Assembly (NCBI RefSeq): GCF_001718415.1 | Contig: NZ_CP013378.1 | Coordinates: 496,001 to 560,000 of the forward strand | Source: Burkholderia pseudomultivorans | GTDB lineage: Bacteria; Pseudomonadota; Gammaproteobacteria; Burkholderiales; Burkholderiaceae | Reading direction: 5' to 3' | DNA: 64,000 nt | Shown here: piece by piece, positions 54,303 through 64,000 of the stretch | Position numbering within the stretch: position 1 is the stretch's first letter | How the letters are laid out: every line of letters starts with the position of its first letter | Position numbers and translations under genes: made by a program | Notes under the pieces: model-generated | Told to the model about the DNA's origin: nothing | Seen by the model: only the letters and a program-made list of their open reading frames with translations | The model's database searches: none

Positions 54303-54980
54303 ATGACTTTCTCCATCGTCGGGCGCTGCCCGGAAACCGGCCAGCTCGGCATCGCGATCAGTTCGTCGAGCATCGCGGTGGGCGCGCGCTGCCCCTGGGT
54401 GCGCGCCGGCGTCGGCGCGGTCGCGACGCAGAACGTCACGCTGCCCGCGCTCGGCCCGCAGATCCTCGACCTGATCGAACACGAGCAGCTCGCGCCCGCG
54501 GCGGCGCTCGACCGCGCGTTGAGTGCGAACGGCTGGAGCCAGTACCGGCAGGTGACGGCGATCGACGGGCAGGGGCAGACGGCCTGCTTCACCGGCAAGG
54601 AAGCGCTCGGCACGCACCATGCGGTGCGCGGCGAGCAATGCGTGGCGGCCGGCAACCTGCTGGCCGCGCCGGCCGTCATCGACGCGATGGTGCGCGCGTT
54701 CGAGCAGGCGCCCGGGCTGCTCGCCGATCGCCTGCTGGCCGCGATGCATGCGGCGGTCGCGGCGGGCGGCGAGGCGGGGCCGGTCCATTCGGCGGCGCTG
54801 AAGGTGGCCGGCGACGTGACCTGGCCGATCGTCGACCTGCGGATCGACTGGGCCGACGCAGACCCGATCGGGCAGCTGGATGCGCTGTTGCAGGCCTATC
54901 GCCCGCAGATGCAGGACTACCAGACGCGCGCGCTGAACCCGACGGCCGCACCGAGCTACGGAGTGCCGGGCGATGAATGA
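54303..54980 (+). CDS. DUF1028 family protein (Ntn-hydrolase-like)
   Basis: A 225-residue protein that matches DUF1028: MTFSIVGRCPETGQLGIAIS, then SSSIAVGARCPWVRAGVGAV and TQNVTLPALGPQILDLIE. The fold is related to N-terminal nucleophile hydrolases, but no activity is established for the group. AGGAGG lies six bases before ATG 54303. It overlaps the next gene by eight bases, so RidA, DUF1028 and the deacylase are translationally linked and probably work on one substrate. Confidence 0.88.
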   Translation: MTFSIVGRCPETGQLGIAISSSSIAVGARCPWVRAGVGAVATQNVTLPALGPQILDLIEHEQLAPAAALDRALSANGWSQYRQVTAIDGQGQTACFTGKEALGTHHAVRGEQCVAAGNLLAAPAVIDAMVRAFEQAPGLLADRLLAAMHAAVAAGGEAGPVHSAALKVAGDVTWPIVDLRIDWADADPIGQLDALLQAYRPQMQDYQTRALNPTAAPSYGVPGDE

Positions 54981-56136
54981 GCTGTCGAGCCGCGCGCTGC
55001 TCGAGCGGCTGATCGGTTTCGCGACGGTCAGCCGCGATTCGAACCTCGAGATGATCGACTTCATCCGCGACTATCTCGACGGCTTCGGCATCGCGAGCGA
55101 ACTGTTCTATAACGCGGAGCGTACGAAGGCGAGCCTGTACGCGACGATCGGGCCGCGCGAGCGCGGCGGCATCGCACTGTCGGGACATACCGACGTGGTG
55201 CCGGTGGACGGGCAGGCGTGGACGGTCGAGCCGTTCCGGCTGACCGAGCGCGACGGCCGCCTGTACGGGCGCGGCACGGCCGACATGAAGGGCTTCATCG
55301 CAGCGGCGCTGGCGGCCGTGCCGGCATTCGTCGCGCGGCCGCTGCGCGAGCCCGTGCATCTCGTGTTTTCGTACGACGAGGAAGTCGGCTGCGTCGGCGT
55401 GCGCCCGATGCTCGCGGAACTGGCCGCGCGCGAACACCGGCCGCGCCTGTGCGTGATCGGCGAGCCGACCGCGCTGAAGCCGGTGCTCGGCCACAAGGGC
55501 AAGCTCGCGATGCGCTGCCACGTGAAGGGCGCCGCGTGCCATTCCGCGTACGCGCCGTCCGGCGTCAACGCGATCGACTATGCGGCGAAGCTGATCGGCC
55601 GGCTCGGCGAGATCGGTGCGGCGCTCGCGCGGCCGGACCGGCACGACAGCCGTTTCGATCCGCCGTTCTCGACCGTCCAGACCGGATTGATCAAGGGCGG
55701 CCGCGCGCTGAACATCGTGCCGGCCGAATGCGAGTTCGACTTCGAGGTGCGTGCGCTGCCGGATTTCGATGCGCGGGACGTGCCGAGGACGCTGCAGGAT
55801 TATGCGGAATCCGAACTGCTGCCGCGCATGCGTGCGGTGCAGCCGGATACCGACATTCGCTTTCAGCCGCTGGGCGCATATCCGGGGCTGGCGACCGCAG
55901 CCGACAGCGACGCCGCGCAGCTGCTCGCGATGCTGACCGGCTCGGCTGCGTTCGGCACCGTCGCGTTCGGCACCGAGGGCGGACTGTTCGGGCAGGCCGG
56001 CATCCCGACCGTGGTGTGCGGACCGGGCAGCATGGACCAGGGGCACAAGCCCGACGAGTTCGTCACGCTCGAGCAGTTGCACGGCTGCGACGCGATGCTC
56101 GCGCGCCTTGCCGGGCATCTCGCCGACGGAGCCTGA
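54973..56136 (+). CDS. M20A deacylase, acetylornithine deacetylase (ArgE)-like
   Basis: A 387-residue metalloenzyme. Metal and catalytic motifs are GHTDVVPVDG (His72, Asp74), GTADMKGFIAAAL, YDEEVGCVGVRPM (catalytic Glu pair) and CVIGEPT; the last metal His is in MDQGHKPDEFV. The sequence is closest in feel to ArgE, which removes acetyl from N-acetylornithine. However, it lies in a monooxygenase/RidA/DUF1028 run, so its real substrate may be another N-acyl compound. The start overlaps the DUF1028 gene by eight bases. Confidence 0.88.
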   Translation: MNELSSRALLERLIGFATVSRDSNLEMIDFIRDYLDGFGIASELFYNAERTKASLYATIGPRERGGIALSGHTDVVPVDGQAWTVEPFRLTERDGRLYGRGTADMKGFIAAALAAVPAFVARPLREPVHLVFSYDEEVGCVGVRPMLAELAAREHRPRLCVIGEPTALKPVLGHKGKLAMRCHVKGAACHSAYAPSGVNAIDYAAKLIGRLGEIGAALARPDRHDSRFDPPFSTVQTGLIKGGRALNIVPAECEFDFEVRALPDFDARDVPRTLQDYAESELLPRMRAVQPDTDIRFQPLGAYPGLATAADSDAAQLLAMLTGSAAFGTVAFGTEGGLFGQAGIPTVVCGPGSMDQGHKPDEFVTLEQLHGCDAMLARLAGHLADGA

Positions 56137-56157
56137 GCGGATCGCGCTACGTCGAAA

Positions 56158-56184
56158 CGCACACGCCTGTCGCAGGCATGTGCG
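56158..56184. terminator. Bidirectional terminator hairpin between argE-like and lysR genes
   Basis: Arms 56158-56169 and 56173-56184 pair over 12 positions with one mismatch and a three-base loop. T-rich sequence lies on both sides (CGTTGCCGTTTG after it; CGTTTCG on the other strand). It sits between two convergent genes and fits a shared terminator. Confidence 0.6.
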
Positions 56185-56250
56185 CGTTGCCGTTTGTCCG
56201 ACACGGGAGGTGCGACCGGTTCGCCGATCGCTGCGCGGCCGAGGCGTGCG

Positions 56251-57174
56251 TCAGCGCGGCAGTTCCGCGTTGATCTGCGCGAGCCGTTCGCGGCAGAACT
56301 CGACGAACGACTGCGCCTGCTTGGTCAGCTGGCCGCGCTTGAGCCGCGCGCTGACGAGCCCCGACGGGCTGACGGTTTCGCTGATGCCGATCGTCACGAC
56401 GCGGCGGCCGTCGTACGTGTATTCGGAATGCGGACGCGTGACGAGCAGCGAGAAGCCGAAGCCCTGGCCGACCATCCCGCGCACCATTTCGATCGACGGC
56501 GACGCGAACACGATATTGGGCGTGAGCCCGAGCTCGTGGAACAGGCTGACGAAGTACGTGCGGCTCGGCTGCACGTCGAGCAGGATCATCGGCTCGACGC
56601 TCAGGTCGCGCAGCGACACCTGCGCCTGACCGGCGAACCGGTGCTGCTCCGGCAGCAGCACGTAAGGCTGCTGCGGCGGCATCAGCGGCTCGGTCTCGAT
56701 CGTGCCGTCGAGATCGTGATCGTAGAGAAAGGCGAGATCGAAGCTGCCCGCCGTCAGACCCTGCACGAGCTCCTGCTGGTCGCCGTCGCGCAGGCGGATG
56801 TTGACGCCCGGATAGCGTTCCCGGAAACCCGCGATCAGCTGCGGCAGGTAGAGCGGCGCGACCGTCTCGAAGCAGCCGATGTCGATCTGGCCCGTCACGA
56901 CGTCGTTGTCGGCGAGCGCGTTCTGCTCGAACTCGTGCGCGATGCGCAGCAGCTCCTGCGCCTTCCTGTAGAAGCGCGTGCCGCTCGGCGTGAGCGAGAC
57001 GCCCTGTGCGTGATGGCGGATGAACAGCTTCACGCCGAAGCTTTCCTCCAGACCCTTGATTGCACTGGAGATCGACGGCTGCGCGATGAACAGCTGACGC
57101 GACGCCTCGGCGACGCTGCCCGATTCGACCGTCGTCACGAAATATTTCAGTTGCCGCAAAGTGTAGTGAGCCAC
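56251..57174 (-). CDS. LysR-type regulator, probable controller of the NCS1 permease cluster
   Basis: A 307-residue protein. The GTG at 57174 is chosen as start because AGAGG lies five bases upstream and it gives the typical LysR N terminus (AHYTLRQLKYFVTTVESGSV); an ATG at 57243 would add 23 residues without similarity. The helix-turn-helix is ASRQLFIAQPSISSAIKGLE and the effector domain begins near residue 90 with IDIGCFETVAPLYLP. It is divergent from the permease gene and convergent with the deacylase gene, so it may regulate both arms of the cluster. Confidence 0.9.
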   Translation of the reverse strand: MAHYTLRQLKYFVTTVESGSVAEASRQLFIAQPSISSAIKGLEESFGVKLFIRHHAQGVSLTPSGTRFYRKAQELLRIAHEFEQNALADNDVVTGQIDIGCFETVAPLYLPQLIAGFRERYPGVNIRLRDGDQQELVQGLTAGSFDLAFLYDHDLDGTIETEPLMPPQQPYVLLPEQHRFAGQAQVSLRDLSVEPMILLDVQPSRTYFVSLFHELGLTPNIVFASPSIEMVRGMVGQGFGFSLLVTRPHSEYTYDGRRVVTIGISETVSPSGLVSARLKRGQLTKQAQSFVEFCRERLAQINAELPR

Positions 57175-57297
57175 AGGCACCTCTGTTGCCCGCCCCGGGG
57201 CGCGACCCGGGCGCGTATCCGTTCCATTGTCGGGTAGCACCATAACCGAAGAAAATCGCGGCCGCGATCCTTGCTACAGAGCTTTTTTGTACGACTC

Positions 57298-57318
57298 GAA
57301 AATATTTTTAGTATTTTC
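57298..57318. promoter_or_regulatory. GAAAATA-N7-TATTTTC palindrome between lysR and permease genes
   Basis: A perfect seven-base inverted repeat in an AT-rich island of the 225-base divergent gap, about 100 bases from either gene. A second palindrome, ATCGCGGCCGCGAT, lies at 57255-57268. One of them is probably the LysR operator; the spacing does not fit the classic T-N11-A box. Confidence 0.5.
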
Positions 57319-57399
57319 CGGTCGCGGCGCACGTGGCGCACCATCGTCTCCAACATCGATCGCGGCGGCATCTGCCGCGCAGCCCCAGGAGACATCGCC

Positions 57400-58821
57400 A
57401 TGACCACCGCGGACCGCAACGCGTCCCCCATGATAGAGAAACACACGATCGGCTACGTGCCGCCCTCGGACCGGCACGGCAAGGTGCGCGATCTGTTCAC
57501 GCTCTGGTTCGGCGGCAACATCGCGCCGCTGCCGATCGTGACCGGCGCGCTCGGCGTACAGCTGTTTCACCTGAACCTGATGTGGGGGATCGTCGCGATC
57601 GTCGTCGGCCAGGCGGTCGGCGGCGTGCTGATGGCGCTGCATTCGGCGCAGGGCCCGCAGATGGGCATCCCGCAGATGATCCAGAGCCGCGCGCAGTTCG
57701 GCTCGTGGGGCGCGCTGCTCGTCACCGTGATCGCGGCCGTGATGTACGTCGGCTTCTTCGCGTCGAACATCGTGCTGGCCGGCAAGTCGGTGCACGGCAT
57801 CGCGCCGTCGGTGCCGGTGCCGGTCGGCATCGTGATCGGCGCGGTCGGCTCGGGGCTGATCGGCATCGTCGGCTACCGCTTCATCCACATCCTGAACCGC
57901 ATCGGCACGTGGGTGCTCGGCATCGGCATCGCCGTCGGCTTCTGGATGATCCTCACGCACGTCGCGACCGACGATTTCCTCACGCGCGGCGGCTTCAATT
58001 TCGCGGGCTGGCTCGCGACGGTGTCGCTGTCGGCGCTGTGGCAGATCGCGTTCGCGCCGTACGTGTCGGACTATTCGCGCTATCTGCCGGAGAACGTCGG
58101 CGTCGCGTCGACGTTCTGGGCGACCTATCTCGGCTGCACGATCGGCTCGACGCTCGCCTTCGTGTTCGGCGCGGTCGCGGTGCTCGCGGTGCCGGCCGGC
58201 GCCGACACGATGGATGCGGTCAAGCAGGCGACGGGCCCGCTCGGCCCGCTGATGCTGGTGCTGTTCCTGCTGAGCGTGATCAGCCACAACGCGCTGAACC
58301 TGTACGGCGCGGTGCTCGCGGTGATCACGTCGGTGCAGACCTTCGCGTACCGGTGGATTCCGACCGCGAAGGCGCGCGCGGTGCTGTCGGTCGTGATCTT
58401 CGTCGCGTGCTGCTACGCGGCGATCGGCGCGTCGACGAACTTCATCGGCCACCTCGTCGATCTGGTGCTCGCGCTGCTCGTCGTGCTGGTGCCCTGGACC
58501 GCGATCAACCTGATCGACTTCTACGTGATCCACAAGGGCAAGTACGACATCAAGTCGATCTTCATGGTGGACGGCGGCATCTACGGCCGCTTCAATCCGC
58601 AGGCGCTGATCGCGTATGCGATCGGCATCCTGGTGCAGATCCCGTTCATGAACACGCCGATGTATGCGGGTCCGATTCCCGCGCATCTCGGCGGCGCGGA
58701 CCTGTCCTGGCTGGTCGGGCTGCTGCTGACCTCGCCGCTGTACTACTGGCTCGCGACGCGCGACAGCGCGTACCGGCGCCGGCAGGCGGGCGCGCACCTG
58801 CCGCCGACGGCGGCACGCTGA
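57400..58821 (+). CDS. NCS1-family nucleobase:cation symporter (cytosine/purine permease type)
   Basis: A 473-residue membrane protein with 12 predicted helices. NCS1 landmarks are IGYVPPSDRHGKVRDLFTLW then FGGNIAPLPIVTGALGVQLF (helix 1), GPQMGIPQMIQSRAQFGSWG, and the helix 6 segment FAPYVSDYSRYLPE. Known members import cytosine, allantoin, hydantoins or purines. CAGGAG lies before ATG 57400. The divergent LysR gene and the nearby monooxygenase, RidA, DUF1028 and deacylase genes suggest import of a nitrogen heterocycle or ureide. Confidence 0.9.
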   Translation: MTTADRNASPMIEKHTIGYVPPSDRHGKVRDLFTLWFGGNIAPLPIVTGALGVQLFHLNLMWGIVAIVVGQAVGGVLMALHSAQGPQMGIPQMIQSRAQFGSWGALLVTVIAAVMYVGFFASNIVLAGKSVHGIAPSVPVPVGIVIGAVGSGLIGIVGYRFIHILNRIGTWVLGIGIAVGFWMILTHVATDDFLTRGGFNFAGWLATVSLSALWQIAFAPYVSDYSRYLPENVGVASTFWATYLGCTIGSTLAFVFGAVAVLAVPAGADTMDAVKQATGPLGPLMLVLFLLSVISHNALNLYGAVLAVITSVQTFAYRWIPTAKARAVLSVVIFVACCYAAIGASTNFIGHLVDLVLALLVVLVPWTAINLIDFYVIHKGKYDIKSIFMVDGGIYGRFNPQALIAYAIGILVQIPFMNTPMYAGPIPAHLGGADLSWLVGLLLTSPLYYWLATRDSAYRRRQAGAHLPPTAAR

Positions 58822-58884
58822 GCGGCAGAGGCGGGCGGCTCGCGACGCGATCCGAATCGCACCGCATCGCGAGCCCGCGTGGCG

Positions 58885-61164
58885 TTACACGTTCGCCGAG
58901 CGCGCGACGCGCACCGGCACCGACTTGTACGACGGCGTGCCGCTTTCCTTGTCGATGTAGTCGAGCGGCACCAGCACGTTCGCTTCCGGGTAATACGCGC
59001 CGACCGATCCCGGCGCGATGTCGTACTCGATCGCGGTGATCTTCTCGAGCCGCAGCTGCCGCCCCGACGCGGTGATCGTCTCGATGTCGACGAGGTCGCC
59101 GTGTTCGAGCCCGTACTTCGCGAGATCCGCCGGGTTCATGAACAGCACGTCGCGACGGCCGAACACGCCGCGGTAGCGGTCGTCGAGGCCGTAGACCGTC
59201 GTGTTGTACTGGTCGTGGCTGCGCAGCGTGATCAGGCGCAGCACCTGTTCGCCGCCGAGCACCTCGGCGTCTTCCGCGACGCCCTGGTACACGGAGAACA
59301 TCGCCTTGCCGGTCGGCGTCGGCCATACGCGCTCGGTCGGCGGCAGCGGCAGGCGGAAACCGCCCGGTGTGCGGATGCGCTCGTTGAACGCCTCGAAGCC
59401 GGGAATGGTGCGATCGATCAGGTCGCGGATCCGGTCGTAGTCGGCGATCAGGTCGAGCCATGCGACCTTGCTGTTCGGCAGCGTCGCATGCGCGATGCCG
59501 GCGACGATCGCGGGCTCCGAGCGCAGCTGGTCCGACGCAGGCTTGAGCTTGCCGGCCGACGCGTGCACCATCGACATCGAATCCTCGACCGTGATCGACT
59601 GCGGGCCGGTCGCCTGCACGTCGAGCTCGGTGCGGCCGAGCACGGGCAGGATGTAGGTTTCCTTTGCGACCAGCAGATGCGAGCGGTTCAGCTTGGTGCC
59701 GAGATGGACGCTCAGGTCGAGCTTCGACATCGCCGGGAACGACAGCTCGGGATCGGGCAGCGCGACCGCGAAATTGCCGCCGAGGCACAGCAGCGCCTTC
59801 GCGCGGCCGTCGATCATCGCCTGCATCGCCTGCACCGCGTCGTGGCCATGATGCGACGGCGGCGTGAAGCCGCACACGTCCTCGATCTTCTTCAGGAAAT
59901 CGGCGGACGGCTTCTCGGTGATGCCGACCGTGCGGTTGCCCTGCACGTTCGAGTGGCCGCGCAGTGGGCAGATGCCGGCGCCCGGCTTGCCGATGTTGCC
60001 GCGCATCAGCAGCAGGTCGGCGATCAGGCGCACGTTGGCGGTGCCCTTGTTGTGCTGCGTGATGCCCATCCCGTACGTGACGATCGCCGCGTTCGACTTC
60101 GCATACGCGAGCGCGACCTCTTCGAGCTGCGCCTGGCTGAGCCCGCTCGCGCGCTCGATGTCGTCCCACGAGGTCGCGTGCAGGTCGGCCGCGCATGCGT
60201 CGAAACCTTCGGTATGCTGCGCGATGAATGCGCGGTCGAGCACGTCGCCGCGCTCGGCGTCGAGCTGCAGCAGCGCCTTCATGATGCCTTTCAGCGCGGC
60301 CGCGTCGCCGCCCGCGTCGACCTGGTAGTACGTCGATGCGATTCGCGTCGAGCCGAACGACGCCATCTCGATCATGTCCTGCGGATCCGCGAAGCGTTCG
60401 AGCGCGCGTTCGCGCAGCGGATTGAACACGATGATCGGCACGTTGCGGCGCGCGCACTCGTGCAGCGTGCCCATCATGCGCGGATGGTTCGTGCCGGGGT
60501 TGTGACCGATCGAGATGATCAGGTCGCACTTGTCGAAATCTTCCAGCGACACCGTGCCCTTGCCGATGCCGATCGACTGCGGCAGACCGACGCTGGTCGG
60601 TTCGTGGCACATGTTCGAGCAGTCGGGGAAGTTGTTGGTGCCGAGCTCGCGCGCGAACAGCTGGTACAGGTACGCGGCTTCGTTCGATGCGCGGCCCGAC
60701 GTGTAGAACTCGACCTGCTCGGGCGGCAGCGCGCGCAGCACTTCGCCGATGCGCGCGAATGCATCGTCCCATTCGACCGCGCGGAACGTGTCGGTCGCAC
60801 GGTCGTAGACGAGCGGGTGCGTGAGCCGGCCCATGTTCTCCAGTTCGTAGTCCGACATCCGCAGCAGCGACGACACCGTGTTCGCCGCGAAGAACTCGGG
60901 CGTCACGCGCTTGGTCGTCGCTTCCCACGTGACGGCCTTCGCGCCGTTCTCGCAGAACTGGAACGTCGACTTGTGTTCCTTGTCGGGCCATGCGCAGCCG
61001 GGGCAGTCGAAGCCGGTCGGCTGGTTGGTCCGCATCAGCACGATGGGCGCCTCGATGGTCTCCATCTGCGTGCGCACGGCCTCGGCTGTCGCGCGAAGCG
61101 CGCCCCAACCGCCGGCGGGCCCGTCGTACTTCCTGATGCCTGGCACTTCGCGTCGATTTGTCAT
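58885..61164 (-). CDS. FdhF/YdeP-family molybdopterin oxidoreductase
   Basis: A 759-residue cytoplasmic molybdoenzyme. It begins MTNRREVPGIRKYDGPAGGW and has a CxxC pair (Cys54, Cys57 in GFDCPGCAWPD), as in YdeP-type formate-dehydrogenase-like proteins. Mo-bis-MGD binding is supported by YTSGRASNEAAYLYQLFARE, SIGHNPGTNHPRMM, GNIGKPGAGICPLRGHSNVQ and the C-terminal RSHDQYNTTVYGLDDRY. A GGAG site lies seven bases before ATG 61164. The true substrate of this family is unsettled; E. coli YdeP is linked to acid resistance. The moa, moe and fdhD genes at 41-46 kb could mature it. Confidence 0.88.
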   Translation of the reverse strand: MTNRREVPGIRKYDGPAGGWGALRATAEAVRTQMETIEAPIVLMRTNQPTGFDCPGCAWPDKEHKSTFQFCENGAKAVTWEATTKRVTPEFFAANTVSSLLRMSDYELENMGRLTHPLVYDRATDTFRAVEWDDAFARIGEVLRALPPEQVEFYTSGRASNEAAYLYQLFARELGTNNFPDCSNMCHEPTSVGLPQSIGIGKGTVSLEDFDKCDLIISIGHNPGTNHPRMMGTLHECARRNVPIIVFNPLRERALERFADPQDMIEMASFGSTRIASTYYQVDAGGDAAALKGIMKALLQLDAERGDVLDRAFIAQHTEGFDACAADLHATSWDDIERASGLSQAQLEEVALAYAKSNAAIVTYGMGITQHNKGTANVRLIADLLLMRGNIGKPGAGICPLRGHSNVQGNRTVGITEKPSADFLKKIEDVCGFTPPSHHGHDAVQAMQAMIDGRAKALLCLGGNFAVALPDPELSFPAMSKLDLSVHLGTKLNRSHLLVAKETYILPVLGRTELDVQATGPQSITVEDSMSMVHASAGKLKPASDQLRSEPAIVAGIAHATLPNSKVAWLDLIADYDRIRDLIDRTIPGFEAFNERIRTPGGFRLPLPPTERVWPTPTGKAMFSVYQGVAEDAEVLGGEQVLRLITLRSHDQYNTTVYGLDDRYRGVFGRRDVLFMNPADLAKYGLEHGDLVDIETITASGRQLRLEKITAIEYDIAPGSVGAYYPEANVLVPLDYIDKESGTPSYKSVPVRVARSANV

Positions 61165-61262
61165 GTGAATGCTCCGTGGGCCGTGTCCACGCATGGGAGC
61201 GCGGCCCGGGTTGCGCCGCATCGCGGCGAGGGGCGGCTCCGTCCATCGGACGGACCCGGTCA

Positions 61263-61286
61263 CGCGTGCGAATCTCGCCGCACGCG
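61263..61286. terminator. Hairpin between clp and ydeP-like genes
   Basis: CGCGTGCG and CGCACGCG form an exact eight-base stem with an eight-base loop 14 bases past the clp stop. No T-run follows. It may separate the two transcripts. Confidence 0.4.
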
Positions 61287-61300
61287 CGGTTGCTCGGACG

Positions 61301-64000
<2,700 letters not shown>

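Overview
The window is about 64 kb of very GC-rich DNA, densely packed with genes and with little intergenic space. Codon use, short intergenic gaps and the protein families present (MHS and MocR families, OmpC-type porins, NarGHJI with a parvulin, CioAB-like oxidase, DUF4132, HipAB) point to a Burkholderia-type betaproteobacterium. The accessory and metabolic character suggests a secondary chromosome, but this is inference. No rRNA, tRNA, CRISPR array or insertion sequence was seen. Both edges cut genes: an MFS transporter on the left and a Clp ATPase on the right.

Layout. 1-9.7 kb: small metabolic units, including a LysR-controlled MFS/porin/M20-amidohydrolase operon, a Nudix hydrolase, an unrecognised protein with a nuclease-like E..D..ExK pattern, and a 2-keto-4-pentenoate hydratase-like enzyme. 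9.8-22.8 kb: a low-oxygen block with a universal stress protein, a zinc alcohol dehydrogenase, an MBL/beta-CASP nuclease, two similar 63-residue membrane proteins, and narGHJI with a parvulin and a NarK-type porter. Four FNR/Anr-type boxes sit at class II spacing in front of these units. 22.8-29.9 kb: a lone tyrosine recombinase, then an FCD-type GntR regulator with its operator, a polar amino acid ABC transporter and gamma-glutamyltransferase. 29.9-38.1 kb: poorly known genes (DUF3142, a large exported protein, an exported 303-residue protein, DUF4132) and a hipBA toxin-antitoxin pair with three evenly spaced palindromic operators. 38.1-41.2 kb: a MocR-type regulator, a 26-residue membrane ORF and a TauE/SafE exporter. 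41.2-45.6 kb: molybdenum cofactor genes moaD, moaE, moaA, moeA and fdhD, which fit the Mo-enzymes NarG and the YdeP-like oxidoreductase at 59-61 kb. 45.9-49.5 kb: a cytochrome bd (CIO-like) oxidase and a bestrophin. 49.5-52.1 kb: trpS with what looks like a complete tryptophan attenuator, plus small exported or membrane proteins. 52.4-58.8 kb: a catabolic-looking cluster (flavin monooxygenase, RidA, DUF1028, ArgE-like deacylase, LysR, NCS1 permease) of unknown substrate. 58.9-64 kb: the YdeP-like molybdoenzyme and a ClpG/ClpK-like disaggregase.

The most striking finds are regulatory. The first is a Trp-Trp leader peptide with mutually exclusive hairpins before trpS, possibly translated from a leaderless AUG. 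The second is three hipBA operators at 49/50-bp spacing. The third is the shared FNR promoter layout over the nitrate-respiration block.
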